The notes below the pieces were generated by a model. It was not told the DNA's origin, did not search any database, and was given only the letters and a program-made list of their open reading frames with translations. A stretch of 64,000 bases of DNA from Albula goreensis (taxonomy: Eukaryota > Chordata > Actinopteri > Albuliformes > Albulidae): positions 12,447,141-12,511,140 of the forward strand of contig CM040763.1 in the NCBI GenBank assembly GCA_022829145.1, in the 5' to 3' direction. This document shows, piece by piece, positions 38,001 through 55,068 of this stretch; position 1 is the first letter of the stretch; each line of letters opens with the position of its first letter. The translations under genes were made by a program, and so were the position numbers.

Positions 38001-40269
38001 ATCCATAGAAGTATGTATACAACCAAGAATGATGTTTTGTAGTCTTTGCCTGTATATGTTTGGACACAATAAATTGTATTAACTTTTCTGCAAGTTTTGT
38101 ACACCCTGGCCTTTACCTATGTTTGGTCCACGGGCCCTCTTGTATGTGTATGATGCCTTTTTTTGACCATCAGTTGATACATTATGGTCACTGAACACAT
38201 GGATAAGATCGACTATTACATTTTCCCTAAAATGGTAAACATGACACAGTCTAACATTCCTGTTCATCTGCCCTGGGATGTAAAATCTGGGCATGCTTCT
38301 GAGAGAATATTGTATCAGTCATCTGTCACCATACTAAATGAGTATAAATAAGAGCAATTAACAGCTTTTTGTTATTCAGGGGTTTCAAATGCAGTTGGAA
38401 TGAAAACTGGCATACACAGGGAAAGGATGCCCTAGAACTGAACTGGAGAACCACTGATTTAGACACCAGATTTAGAAGTGGTCATTGGACATATCCCACC
38501 TCAACAAAACAGCTTCCACTGTACCCACCAACAATGTTGTCTACTTTTACATTTTTTCTTCAACTGTCACACATGAACGAGGAAAAACAACTGTGCAGAT
38601 TAAAGTTTCTGCACTTTTCATTCCTTTACTTGTGACAGGTGAATGTTTAATGATATAAGGCTGTTTGCTCCAAGTAATGTTCTTTTGGAGAACAGCACTA
38701 ATTACATAATTTACCCATAAACCCACTGGTATATTGCTTTTTCCTCCGCCTCTGCCCTTCGCTTCCTCAGGAGGTCTCTGTCTCTCAGTCGGCCCCGGAT
38801 CCCACCTGCAACAAACCAAGGGGCCTTTGCTCTTACTACATGCACATTAACACTGTATAAGTACTGCACCATGCACAACTCCAACAAGGCATATATTAGC
38901 AATGGACCAGACTGCACTCACCACTTTATCCTTGCAAAAGTGTAAAATGGCTAACCAGGGCCAGTGAAGGCTAATACCAATAACAGGACTCAAAGCATTC
39001 AATGATAGTGGAAAAATTTATTCCCCAGCTAGCCAAGGCAGTAGGATTCTGGACTCTAACAGGATCCTCATGTAAACACAGAGCATGCACAGTGTACACA
39101 AACAGGGGCCACACTGAAGCACAAGACCACAGATGTGAAACAACAGTGGAACTCATTGTAGCCAAGCATGTCTCAAATTACCACTACTCTAAGTAATCAT
39201 GATAAAGCAAGGTATTTCAATGTGTTGCCAAATAATGTGTATCAACAATGAGCATTTGAAACATGATTATAGATGTGATTGTGCTACTAATGTTTCCAGT
39301 TATATGGTGGCTTGTTATATTCTGTATATTCAGGAAAGGGTGGACATTAACCAAAATTATTACAACTACGAAGTCATGTTTGCAAGTTGTATGAAAATGT
39401 ATGAACACTACTGCTCCACATGCAGGAATGAGTGTTGAAACAATTTCCAAGTAGTCATTAGATGTTCAGGAAGTAGTATGAAATGTGTATCTTTCAAAAT
39501 GATACAAAGGTTATCTTAAGTATTTCATGTGACATATTATGATATTTTGAAATTATTGCAACATCTTACAATACTCAACAATACTGATAAAAAAATTCTC
39601 AAACTACAGAGAGAGCCTGTCTTTCATTTGAAATATAGACATCAGTACCAAGCCAGACCAAAATGATATAACATATCTAATATAGTCCAGTTGCCTAAAT
39701 AAACATATATTATACAAGTCAGGTCATAGAACAACCTTTAATCTGTTGAAAGCATGTGTGAATTTTACAGAAAGGTTGTCATAACATGAATTCAATGAAA
39801 AATGAATTGCCTTCAAAATTAATTTTAGATAACACACAAATGTTTTTTCTGCACAAAGAATTTAAAGGTTAAAAACAGACTGACTCAAATGACTCAGCAT
39901 ACTCTGCAAACTAATGCGCTCAAGACCGTTTTCCCCCCAGTTGAAGCTGATTGAAGTATAAATGTATATAACCTGTTCAATTTCCTAGCGCACAGGACAC
40001 TGAAATCCAGTTCTACATGTACCACTACTTAAAAAGTAGACAGAACTACATTCCTTTAAAAGCAGCCTTTTCAAACAACAAGTAGAGACAGAATGCAACA
40101 GTAAAAATGAATTCAGTCTTGTCGAATATCATTCAACAGCCACAGGCCAATTTTATTTAAACTTTTATTTGCCTTTGCTCACTTTGCATACATAGTTGAG
40201 AATCATACCTTGGTTGTCATCAGGCTGTTTGCATTCCACTTGTGTGGTGTCTTTTTCCAAAGTCTCCAT
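35035..40269 (-). CDS. hemgn: Hemogen, four coding exons
   Basis: Coding exons on the minus strand are 40269-40209, 38805-38715, 36230-35656 and 35144-35035. All introns are GT-AG and phases close, giving 278 residues. Hemogen is a nuclear regulator of blood-cell, mainly erythroid, development. Recognition rests on exon 2: DLLRKRRAEAEEKAIYQW (31-48) aligns with human NRELLRKRKAEVHEKETSQWLF. A strongly basic segment follows (52-76, SKRKTVRREGKS, then GRKGRPRKS), a nuclear localisation region. The rest is Glu/Pro/Thr/Ser-rich with repeated DTTKEEEP and DTTKGEEP, then an acidic patch EPEIEDLGPEEEEFD (217-231) typical of an activation domain. Human hemogen is about 480 residues, so this form is short. 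Position and strand next to anp32b match human HEMGN. Exon 4 rests on splice signals (AAAG|GTAAGG, TTTCACAG) and phase; without it the frame would stop at 35603. Confidence 0.85.
37630..38090 (+). ncRNA. Candidate two-exon transcript inside hemgn intron 2, antisense to hemgn
   Basis: The plus strand shows a CpG-containing stretch (37705-37800) ending at a donor, AAAAG|GTATTG at 37810/37811. A strong acceptor follows, a ten-T run then CCAG at 37961-37970. An AATAAA lies at 38068-38073. This gives a 160-base intron and a second exon of about 110 bases. Splicing leaves short frames only: one from ATG 37761 encodes 21 residues starting MSPGQPSSERVPLLCK, another from ATG 37630 about 73 residues ending AILLLNCLYYHP. 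I recognise neither. It may be a small non-coding RNA, a microprotein gene or chance. The 5' end is not determined. Confidence 0.35.
38360..38470. repeat. Interspersed-repeat remnant in hemgn intron 2
   Basis: The stretch with GTTGGAATGAAAACTGGCAT and GAACTGGAGAACCACTGATT resembles the end of a widespread teleost interspersed repeat, as I recall it in outline. The ends are not sharp and no target duplication is visible. Confidence 0.4.
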
Positions 40270-40370
40270 TTTGTTTTACTCCCTGAAATGACCCTTTTGG
40301 TGAGGAGAATGCACTGAGCGCAGCGATCAGGAAGTATTAACTTTCAATTCTGTCCCCCTCCAAAAAAGTA

Positions 40371-40428
40371 TTATCTGGTTAACCATTAACATAGTGTTTG
40401 CAGAGTTGTGGCAGCTTTGCTCTTATCA
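40371..40428 (-). promoter_or_regulatory. Two GATA-factor motifs upstream of hemgn
   Basis: On the minus strand AGATAA (40376-40371) and TGATAAG (40428-40422) both match WGATAR. They lie 102 and 153 bases upstream of the hemgn start codon. Hemogen is a known GATA1 target in mammals, so these are plausible promoter or first-intron sites. A possible acceptor just before the ATG (CATTTCAG|GGAG, near 40287) allows an upstream non-coding exon, in which case the motifs would be intronic. Six-base motifs also occur often by chance. Confidence 0.35.
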
Positions 40429-40429
40429 T

Positions 40430-43400
40430 TTTTGTAAGGGTGGAGGACTTGGCACGACCCAAGACTGAATGAGAGGAGGCAGGTCAAACATCGGCCTCAG
40501 ACAGCACATGTACAGATGAGTGCTGCCAATACGAAATTGCACCCTGCTTTAGGCGCCTGTTTTCATTGAACCCACTCACCTTGCATGCCCCGTTCTCTAC
40601 TGGAGACGTATGCAAACTCAGTCTCACATTGTCTAATACTGACAAGATATGACTCGCAAAGTCAGGCAGAGACTATGGGCTGTGGGTTCTGAATGAGTAC
40701 ACAGTGTAAGTTAGGTTGCAGTAGACAAACAAACACACATATAGCCTGAGAATGACCAGCAGAAACTGGATAAGGAATCTCTCTAAGCATTTTTGCCCTC
40801 TGGTAGCACAACCAAACAAAGGCCGGGTATGGGAATGTTTTCATTAGAATGTGAATTACATAACTTCCTGACGTCGCTGATATATGCCAAGGTTACTTTC
40901 CCAGATCCAAAGTGCAGGTGCCACAAACCAGTGCATGGCAGACGGTGAACATCAAACAGTTGAAACAGAAGTATGGCATGAACCATTTTTGAAGGTCCTT
41001 CAGTCAAGAGAAGGCACAGATATCTGTAGGTACCTCTAATACATTTTCTTCATTTGCAGCCATTTATGTTTCCAAAGCTCATGTGTACTGTTATTGTTTG
41101 ATTCTGTATGAATTACTTGCCACAGATATTTCCACTTATGGCAACTCACTAATGCTATACTAATAACTAGCATCCATGGATGATGCACACATGAAGTTAA
41201 ACCAAGTCATTGATATAAGCTGGTAATCTTATGGTGCATAGAGTAGATAACTGGCCATACGACAGCAATTACAATAGACAGTCTAATTATTTTCAAGAGT
41301 GACCAATTTACATTCACATTTGTAATGCATAATGACTGAGCATGCAAAAGAAATATGTCATTTGACACAGATTTGAGATATTATTGTTTTCAAACTGTGT
41401 TGATCCAGTGCCTGTCATGTGCAATATAAATGTAATAAACTGCAACCACAGTGACCCAAATCAGCCTTTTGGTATATTTTATGAAAGGATATATGTGGCT
41501 GACATAGAGAGACATTAACAACATTGGAAACCATAAAGGATGGACCAGATTCATAATTATCTCTACAGGTAAATGACAGGCATCAGAATGGCATGATTAG
41601 ACCTCTGGGTTCAATACATGATGGTTTTTAAAGCGTGATCATATTGCTCTCTTTGTGTGCTCTCTTATTTCTACTAATCTGCAGGTATGTGGCAGTCTTC
41701 ATGGCAGAATGCAATGTTGTGTCCCAGTGCTGGGATTCATAGTAATTCATATTCAATTCCCCAATAATGAACTCTGCAATGTTTCTTTGCTACTCCTTTT
41801 GTCAAAAATCATTTTGTAACTCAATTTTTTTGTTCATTAATGGCATAATGTATGTCTATGTCCTGCTGTATAGCAAAAAGTCATTACAGTACTGTAGAGA
41901 TCAGTCATATAACACAGTACTGTAGTGCATGTTGCAGTAGTTGTAAAAATGTATATATAAGATGTAGATGTCTAAAGAGATTTTGAATGTATGGACCAAA
42001 TTTATAGGAGCAAATATTATTGACTTTCAATTAAAAAGTAAGTGTTTTTGTGCTTTATATAAACATATTGACTTATTGCCAAAAAAAGACCTTTCCAGTA
42101 AGTGTGTGGAGTGAAGCAGTAGATGTGTTCATTTTGAATGATCATTGAGGCGGGAAACAAAACAGGCTGTTCGGTCTTCTCATTTTTGAGGCTAGCATGC
42201 TCATCTTATCTCCTAACGAGTGGAGCCCCCTCATATTCGGGCGTGTTCTCAATCTTCATGCCGCACATTGCAGCCCAGAGAAAAAAAAGGGAACAGTCCC
42301 ACAGTGGAGGGAAATAAATTACCACCCTTATTTCACCCCTCATCTCAGTGGCAGTGCTGGCACACAGGCAAAGTCCTGAGATACTACTTAGTGCTTTGGC
42401 ATTAAATAATATGGCATTCTCTCAACAGTGTAGTACTCTGTTACAATGGAAATGTAATTCCATGTTGACTTAGGCAAAATAAATAATTATTTATGTATTA
42501 AATCCTCTTAAATTTGAAGTTAAGATTCACAAATTGAAAACTCTAAATTCTGAAGGGAAAAAAACATTCTGTCTCTGTTCATCCTTAGTCAGTGATATTG
42601 CTGAGAGATTAATAAAACAGCTTGTATGTGGATACACTTATATACACCATATTCCCTGTTCAGAAACTGCTGTTTCTCCTGGTTTTTCTATTTTACTAAT
42701 GTTCAAGTCAAATCGGCCCATAACGATTTTCATATTCTCACTTTTCTCTACTGATAATTTAGGAAGGTGTCAAATGAAGGTTAATGGAAAAATATAAATC
42801 TCATGTGACCAAAATTTCAGAGGATGTAAATGGGCTTAATTGTCTGGACCTCTTGAATCTCACAGTGGGAGTATGGTTACTCTCATTTTTACATTTTTAT
42901 GAAATGTGAATCATAATACAACTAAAAGTCAGGAAAATAATAATGAAGGGTGCCATAGTTTTGTGATCTAATAGAACAAACTTGTGGTGTTGATTTTTTG
43001 TATGTATAAGATAGCATTGATCTGCAGAGGCAAGGAATATGCTTTTTATTTTTCATTTGAATCAACAATCGACAGAAGCAGTTCCCCAGAAGTTATCAAA
43101 TTGGTTTTATCTGGGGTGTTCCATTCCATACAGGCACAATTGTTACATTGTGTATTTACACCAAATTCATGTAGTTCAAGCAAGGGTTGATAAATGAGCA
43201 GTGAATGGATCCACCCTTGTAGCATGTTGCATGACCTATCAATAGGAGAATTGTCAAATGCTGGCAGTGTAAAGAGTAAGAGGGGCACAAGTAACTTAAA
43301 TATAGTTCCTTTTTATACAATAAATGATAACCCCTCGGCGAGGACAGTGTGGCGATCAGGCCAACCCACATAGTCGCAATCACCTATAGCAAAAAAATCC

Positions 43401-45699
43401 TACCCTATGCTCATTAATGTCTGTTCCTTAAACATAAAGTAAATTACTAGAAATTTAGCCAAAACTTGATTCAGATCAGATTTCCCAGAATACTGGCTGA
43501 CAGCACAACTCAGACAAAAAAATGCTGAATGAGTGGGGACAGAATGAACAAGGGTGAAATTGTGCATTCCAGAAAGAAAATGTGTCAATATCCCTGAGAG
43601 AATGTATAGTGTAAAGAAGACTAAATGCTGCAAAGATACCACTGACCCATTCATAACCACACACATTTGGAGTGGTAGTCTCTGGATGTATAGCACCCTC
43701 CTCTGGTTTCTTCTCAGCACAGTGCCACATATTTACTTTTCAAATTTTATCCTTATCCACTGCCACTGTTACAAGTGACACATGGCTGCCTGGAAAATAA
43801 TATTTTTCATAGCCCAGGAAAAGCAAAGTACATTTTCAAATTTCAGAAATGTGCTGTTTCCTCTCAACATCTGCTGAAATTCCATTAATTATATGTATTA
43901 TGTGCATGAGCATGTGTGTACAAAACCAGGAGTTTTTACATATTGAAAGTTATTTCTGTCTTGGGACACATAGGCTCACGAACATAATAATGCACAATTG
44001 TGATGGTAGGCCAGGCAACCTATCTGTATTATTTATACCTTGTGCAAATATGAGCATATTTGATTAAACATGCCATAGAATTCACACTAATAAACTGCAT
44101 GGATGTTAGGTGCATATGTGGACACCATTTGTCACTGTCTATTGGTAATAACTACATTGTGATTTCATTAGTAATTGACAACTAAATCCTATGCGTCTTC
44201 ATATAAGGATGTGTGTATAACTATACATTATTACATATAAAATACATGATGATGTTTACCTAACTACATTTCCAAATAAATAGTATGATTATCACATTCT
44301 TCAGTACCGAGGGCTTGCCACATGTTAGAATGGATATCCTTTGCTGTTGTCTTGGAAACAGACTTGAGGCCTAGTGATAGCAGCATTACATCTGTGATGA
44401 CAAACATGGTCATGATATAAAATCAAAATGGTTTTGGGCAATCCCACTTGCTTGAGTATTGTCTGTTCTAAACATCAGCAAACCTTGATTGCATAACAAG
44501 TTCAAATTAGTCCCAATGTGAGGCACATGGGCTAACCAAAATTTATCTAATATAACCCCATTAAGTCTATACCGTCTTTATCAGTTCAGAACAACCACCC
44601 AAGACAAACTAATCATAATGAAAGGTTAACTACTAGGTGTACTTAGATTTTTTAAGTGATATTAATATTGTCATTGCTTATCTGTATATTTCTCCAGTTA
44701 CTTGGGAATTAGGTGTTCAGCAAAATATGAATAAAAAGCACTTAATAGATTAGCCTGTAATGATTTCTATTAATTTGCATTTTAACATACTTCCATAGTT
44801 GTGAAGTTAAAAATTTAGTTAAATAAGCTATGAGCTTCCCTGACATACTAGCTATATGCCTCAGCATACATGTACCAGAACAGATACATGGTGTCATTAC
44901 TGCCTGATGTAAAGTACCTTGATGCTGAGCGGCTGCTTCACAGAGCACTTCTTGCTGTGGATGGCCTCCAAACTGAGCGGGGACGCGTTCAACAACATTC
45001 ATACTGAGTTAAACCAGGGATTGGGAAAAGCTTGCAACAGAAGCTGCCTGAAGAGTTTTACACATGTACATAAGAAAAAAAAACAATTCTAAAAGATATG
45101 ACTGATAAAGATTTAGGCTATTTATTTCTGGCTACAAAGGGACTTTACATTTCAAGACATTAAAGTGACTCATCATATACATTTTAATAAGCAAATACTG
45201 TAATACAGTGAAAACAAACCCAAGGGGCATGATCTGTGGACCATAAAGGATAAGTTCATGATAAGATCATTGGCCAATAAGGGGAGACAAGCACAGCTTA
45301 CTACATAACTACGTATGTAGAAAAATCTGAACTTAGGTAACAAGCGATAATGTATGAAAATACTGTATGTATTAATGTGAAACAGAGGTATTACTCACTG
45401 AAAAATTCTAATGTTGGCTAGCACTTCAACCACAGGGGAGTTTCAGAAGACACTTTGTGGGGAAAAAGAGGATGACCTCACGGGATGGGGGGGGAATATG
45501 TTTATATTCATGGACTATGAGGAAAAAAGATGAATAAAAAAACAGTGGCATGTACCAAGCACAAACATACTACTTTTCAACGAAAACAACGAAGCTTCAA
45601 TTTAAGTGAATGTCGTGTTCAGTTTGACAACAGGTCAGTGTTGCTGCATTGCCTGTTTAACTGCTGTGCACGTAACCTAGCATAGGTGGCGGTATTGAG
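40430..45699. other. Intergenic region between hemgn and anp32b (divergent genes)
   Basis: The two genes are transcribed away from each other. I see no recognised gene in these 5.3 kb. GC-richer patches lie at about 42190-42390 and 44910-45000. The latter contains an ATG and a possible donor on the minus strand (see findings). A 5' non-coding exon of hemgn may lie here. The remainder is AT-rich without visible structure. Confidence 0.45.
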
Positions 45700-45707
45700 T
45701 ATATAAT
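45700..45707 (+). promoter_or_regulatory. TATA-like box, anp32b promoter
   Basis: TATATAAT lies 167 bases before the anp32b start codon, in a locally CpG-richer stretch (CACGTAACC, GGTGGCGG, TCGGTCCCG). A start about 30 bases downstream would give a 5' UTR of around 145 bases that contains one upstream ATG (45731, CCATGG). No experimental start is known from the sequence. Confidence 0.4.
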
Positions 45708-45873
45708 AGTTTCGGTCCCGTTTCCCTCCATGGTTTCTCCTTTGCCTGAGTAAGTTGGCGTTTGGTTCACTTCATTATACAGTCCCCATATTCACCCTCC
45801 ATTAAGGCATCTCTCCGCTTTTTTGGGCTGAATAAATTCAACCAACAACCAGGAAAAAAACTTAAAGGGGAAG

Positions 45874-51074
<5,201 letters not shown>

Positions 51075-51528
51075 GACCAGGCGACCCATTCAGTTACCCT
51101 TCTTCTCCTCCTGTTTCCCTTCCACCTCTCTGTGGGGTCTGTGCTCCTTCTAAAGGACTGTGTTGTACCGGCTGGATTGGCCCTGTGGAAGCAGGGTCAC
51201 ACCATAAACAATGGCAAGGCAGTGTCTCAAGCAGTGCTCTATCCGGCAGTCCACAATTACACTGTCAACTCTCTTTGTAAACTCAACACAAGGACTTTGG
51301 GAATGGGATCTATTTTGGGGTCTGTGCTTTTAAGGTTTTGTTGGAGGATTTATTATTAATGTTTTGTTGCTTGTTTTATTTTTTGTTTCCAATAAGTTTT
51401 TTTTTTGTCTTGTTTTGCTATAGCAACGATGTGGGATGGGTGAGTCATGAATTTTGTGTGGCTCCCTGTTGCACTCATTAAGGTTGTAGCTATATTTTTA
51501 CTTTCTGTTCGGAAAAAAAAACTTTGTA

Positions 51529-51534
51529 AATAAA
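51529..51534 (+). terminator. Polyadenylation signal, anp32b
   Basis: AATAAA 455 bases after the anp32b stop codon, followed by T-rich sequence. The resulting 3' UTR of about 475 bases is ordinary for the family. Confidence 0.75.
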
Positions 51535-51559
51535 TTCTTAACATTACTTGATTTGCTTC

Positions 51560-54500
51560 CTTTACTGGATATTAATATTTTCCCATTTCATGTATGTGTG
51601 TGTGTGTTTGTGTGTGTGAATGCATGCGAGCATATAGATGCAAGTATACATATTCCTACATTTTATGAAGTGTAAACTATAACTGGAAAAACAACTCCAG
51701 CATAGGTAAAGTATGTTGAACAAATGGGTAGAAAAACCTAGTATATACATTTGAATGGGTATATTTTGCATAAACACACATAAAGCTATGTAGCATTGTG
51801 TGTGTGTTTGTTTGAGGACAAATGTTTCTTCATTATTGGATACCTTGATTTTTTTATGCATAGACATTTTTGTTAATGGGGTTGAATATACATTAAGGTT
51901 GTGTAGGTTTTGTATATGAAAATTAATTTTCATCTGAATTGCATGTGAAAGAAAAATGAATATCCACTGATTTTCATAATTGTATTGCTTTAACTACAAC
52001 ACCAGTGTTTCTACTTGGTGTAAATCAAGTAATGTGTACTTAGAAACAATCCAAACATTTTTTATCAGCAGTTAACATACTTTCCATGTACAAAACACTC
52101 AAGGCAATATTTACTTTTAGGTGGATTTTAATTGAATTTCTCTTGTGTATTTTTGATATAAGTAAAAAAACATGTTTAAGATTATAAGACATAACATTTA
52201 ATATATGTTTTAATTGCAAGCGTGCATAACAGTTTTGGGATCACAATACAGTAAAAATAAACTGCAGTTTTTAGGCACAAAAACACACTACACATATTGT
52301 TCTGTAGTAACATTATAACAGAACACTACCCACAATTATTGAATTAAACTTTATGAAGAAAAATGTCCCTGTGTTAATTTAATGAAAAGCAAAAAAAAAA
52401 AAAAAAAAAAAAACAGTAAAAGTGTTTTGGTTAAATATTGCACCTTTTAGAACCACATGGATTTATTGATAGCTAGGTCACAATTCAAAACAGTGGCAAC
52501 TTTAGAAGTTTGATTTGGTCTTGTTTTCCATAATGTTATCCTTTTTTAAAATGTGAAGAGTTAGCACAATGGTTTTCACACAGTCATTTCAATGGTGGGT
52601 AAAGAAAAGTCTCCAGATTAAAATGGACGGTCAGTTTTCACCGGTATTTGGTTTTAATTGGTCAGCCATTGTCATCATGAAATACAACTATGCTTATTAC
52701 ATTAATCAGTCTATGCTCTCTGACATCTTCCAAATCCAATCGACAATTAAAAAGCACAATGAATGTAAACAAAAATATTGCTGAAATGTATTACATTCAA
52801 TCATTTTTAATGATTTGACTTCACAGAGTTAAAAGTGAAGGTTGTCCCTTGCTTTGATTAATTCATTGCATTAACAGTCTAAAATCAAGTATGGATGAAT
52901 ATGTGAGTGCTCAGAACCCCAGTCAGTTGATATTGTAGTACAGCTATATTACACATAGGTGGAGTCCACCAACATGCTAACTGACAATATTCATTCTAGT
53001 GATTACACTGTTAAAGGAAATAAAAAAACATACAGTAATTTAAGGTCCACAATACCTGATAACACAACTAAAACAGTATTTCTTATTTACATGGTTCCCT
53101 GTGTGATATTTCTACAGTCTTAAGTTCAAAAATAATTTTAAAATATATGTTCTCCCTCTACAGTGCATGTGTTGCAAAGCATATTTTCCCATGTGCCTTT
53201 CCATAGAGGGAAAACTACCATTTTGATTGGTCAGGTCCAGAGGTCAGGAACCTGAACAATCTCAAAGCTCTTGCTACAGTACTCTCACATTGGGAACAAT
53301 CTACTAAAAAGTGAATTTCTAGTAAATACAGATTTAGGCACAGTTCCCAGAATATTCATGAAGCGCAACACTAATAGATAAGCAATGTGTTTAATTGGAC
53401 AGGCTCACTTTACCTTGCTGTGGTCAATGAGCATGCTCCAGAGGAAACGCTATACAAATGCAATTTATCATTGTTAAGTGCAAAACTGAGTGCTTTGTGC
53501 AAAGCAACGCAACTGCGTAGATCAAAGTAAACTGTACTTAATGTAACCCTGCATTATTGGTGAGTGCAGATTTGTACATTGACTCTCGTTAAATTCTTCA
53601 GTGTTCCTTCACTAAAAAATTTAACAAACATTGGTTCCAAACTGTTTAAAATTCTCTGACACGGTGACATATTTGCAGTGACATGGAAAACAAGCTGTGT
53701 AAAGGACTAAAACTAGATTGAGTAGTTCCTCACTGAAAATGCACAGCATACCTTCTATTTGAACAAGGAGGAACTGTCACGCTGGTAGGTGCCATGTGGC
53801 AATGGATGCTGGGAAATTTATTGTGAAACAGTATGGGCAGCACAGCATCTCGCTCTTTGGTTTGACATTTACAGTCTGGTCCCGCAAGGAAATATGATAT
53901 GATGTTGAATAGATATCACAAAGTATACCTGTTACTCATTGCTGTGATTCTTTAAAAAATTGTTCACAATTATTCATTTGGCGATTTGTAGATTTTGTTT
54001 CTGGAACATAACATATAAAATAAAGCAAATTTAAATTACTGCATTCTATTTATCAATGGTAGAAAGTCTTATTTGAGAGTATATAAGCATACATAACCTT
54101 GGACTAGACTTAAAACCTGGCAGTTGGAGATAACAAAGAGGCATATTTGATTGCCGCTGGTTTAAATTATGTCTCATAGAACCATACACAAAATGTTTTA
54201 GATGCTTCATTATCAAGAGCTCAAGCAACAAAGACATATCCACAGATTCAAGTATAAAGCACTTCTTTTGATGGACGTTTTTCAGAGAAGAACATTAGTG
54301 TACAACAGTGTAAAAACATAAAATTAGAGTGATGCAAATTCAGTGTTTTGAAAGATCATGTACAGGAGGATGACTCCTCTGTCCTTGACTTTTACGAGGG
54401 GGCACCCGTATTATTCATTAAAGACAGGCACATATATTTATATATGCTTTCAATAAAATGAAATAAAAAACTAAACAGAATTTGCATATCTCTGACATAG

Positions 54501-54700
54501 CCAAAATGAATAGACAGATTTGAGAGCACAAAAGGCACCTGGGGTGATTCTACAGGAGATATAACCCAGGGAAAAGGTCTGCTCAGTGTCACACATTTAT
54601 TTATATGCACTGTCATGACCCAGATGTTTCCCCTGTCAATTTCAAAACATTTATAGGCTTTTTTTAGGCTTTTTATGTAATTAAATCAACATCCCCAGAC
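51560..54700. other. Convergent intergenic region between anp32b and coro2a
   Basis: Both neighbours end here. The 3.1 kb are AT-rich, with a TG repeat (51595-51618) and a 23-base poly(A) run (52391-52413), and no recognised gene. In human, NANS and TRIM14 lie between the orthologues; nothing resembling them is seen. Part may be alternative 3' UTR of coro2a, since several minus-strand AATAAA words occur. Confidence 0.5.
52391..52413. repeat. Poly(A) run
   Basis: Twenty-three consecutive A in intergenic DNA, possibly a retroposon tail; no element body is identified. Confidence 0.9.
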
Positions 54701-54738
54701 ATACACAGTACATGCTGCATAAGATAACAATCATCAGC

Positions 54739-54744
54739 TTTATT
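54739..54744 (-). terminator. Probable polyadenylation signal, coro2a
   Basis: TTTATT on the plus strand reads AATAAA on the minus strand, 325 bases past the coro2a stop codon. A second candidate lies near 54596-54602. Confidence 0.45.
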
Positions 54745-55068
54745 AGATAGTTTTTTTTGTTTGTTTTTTTAGAAAAACAGCCCAAGGTGCCCTTTAGAAT
54801 CTGTCAATTAGTGTAAAAAATCAGTGCCTATCTAAGGAGGAAGATTTAGAATCCAAAGCTATTTACATAACTGGAACTGCATATAAATCGGGTACAACGA
54901 TTGCACCACGTAACCATGGTATTATATGATATCATACATGACATATAATTATAGTGTGATGTGAAATGATGAGCACAGATAGGCTGAAAGGCCTGCTCTC
55001 ATCATTATGTATTCTTATTTTCTAGTTATTGTAAAAAAAAGTCCAAAGAGGAGGCATAAAGAGACATT

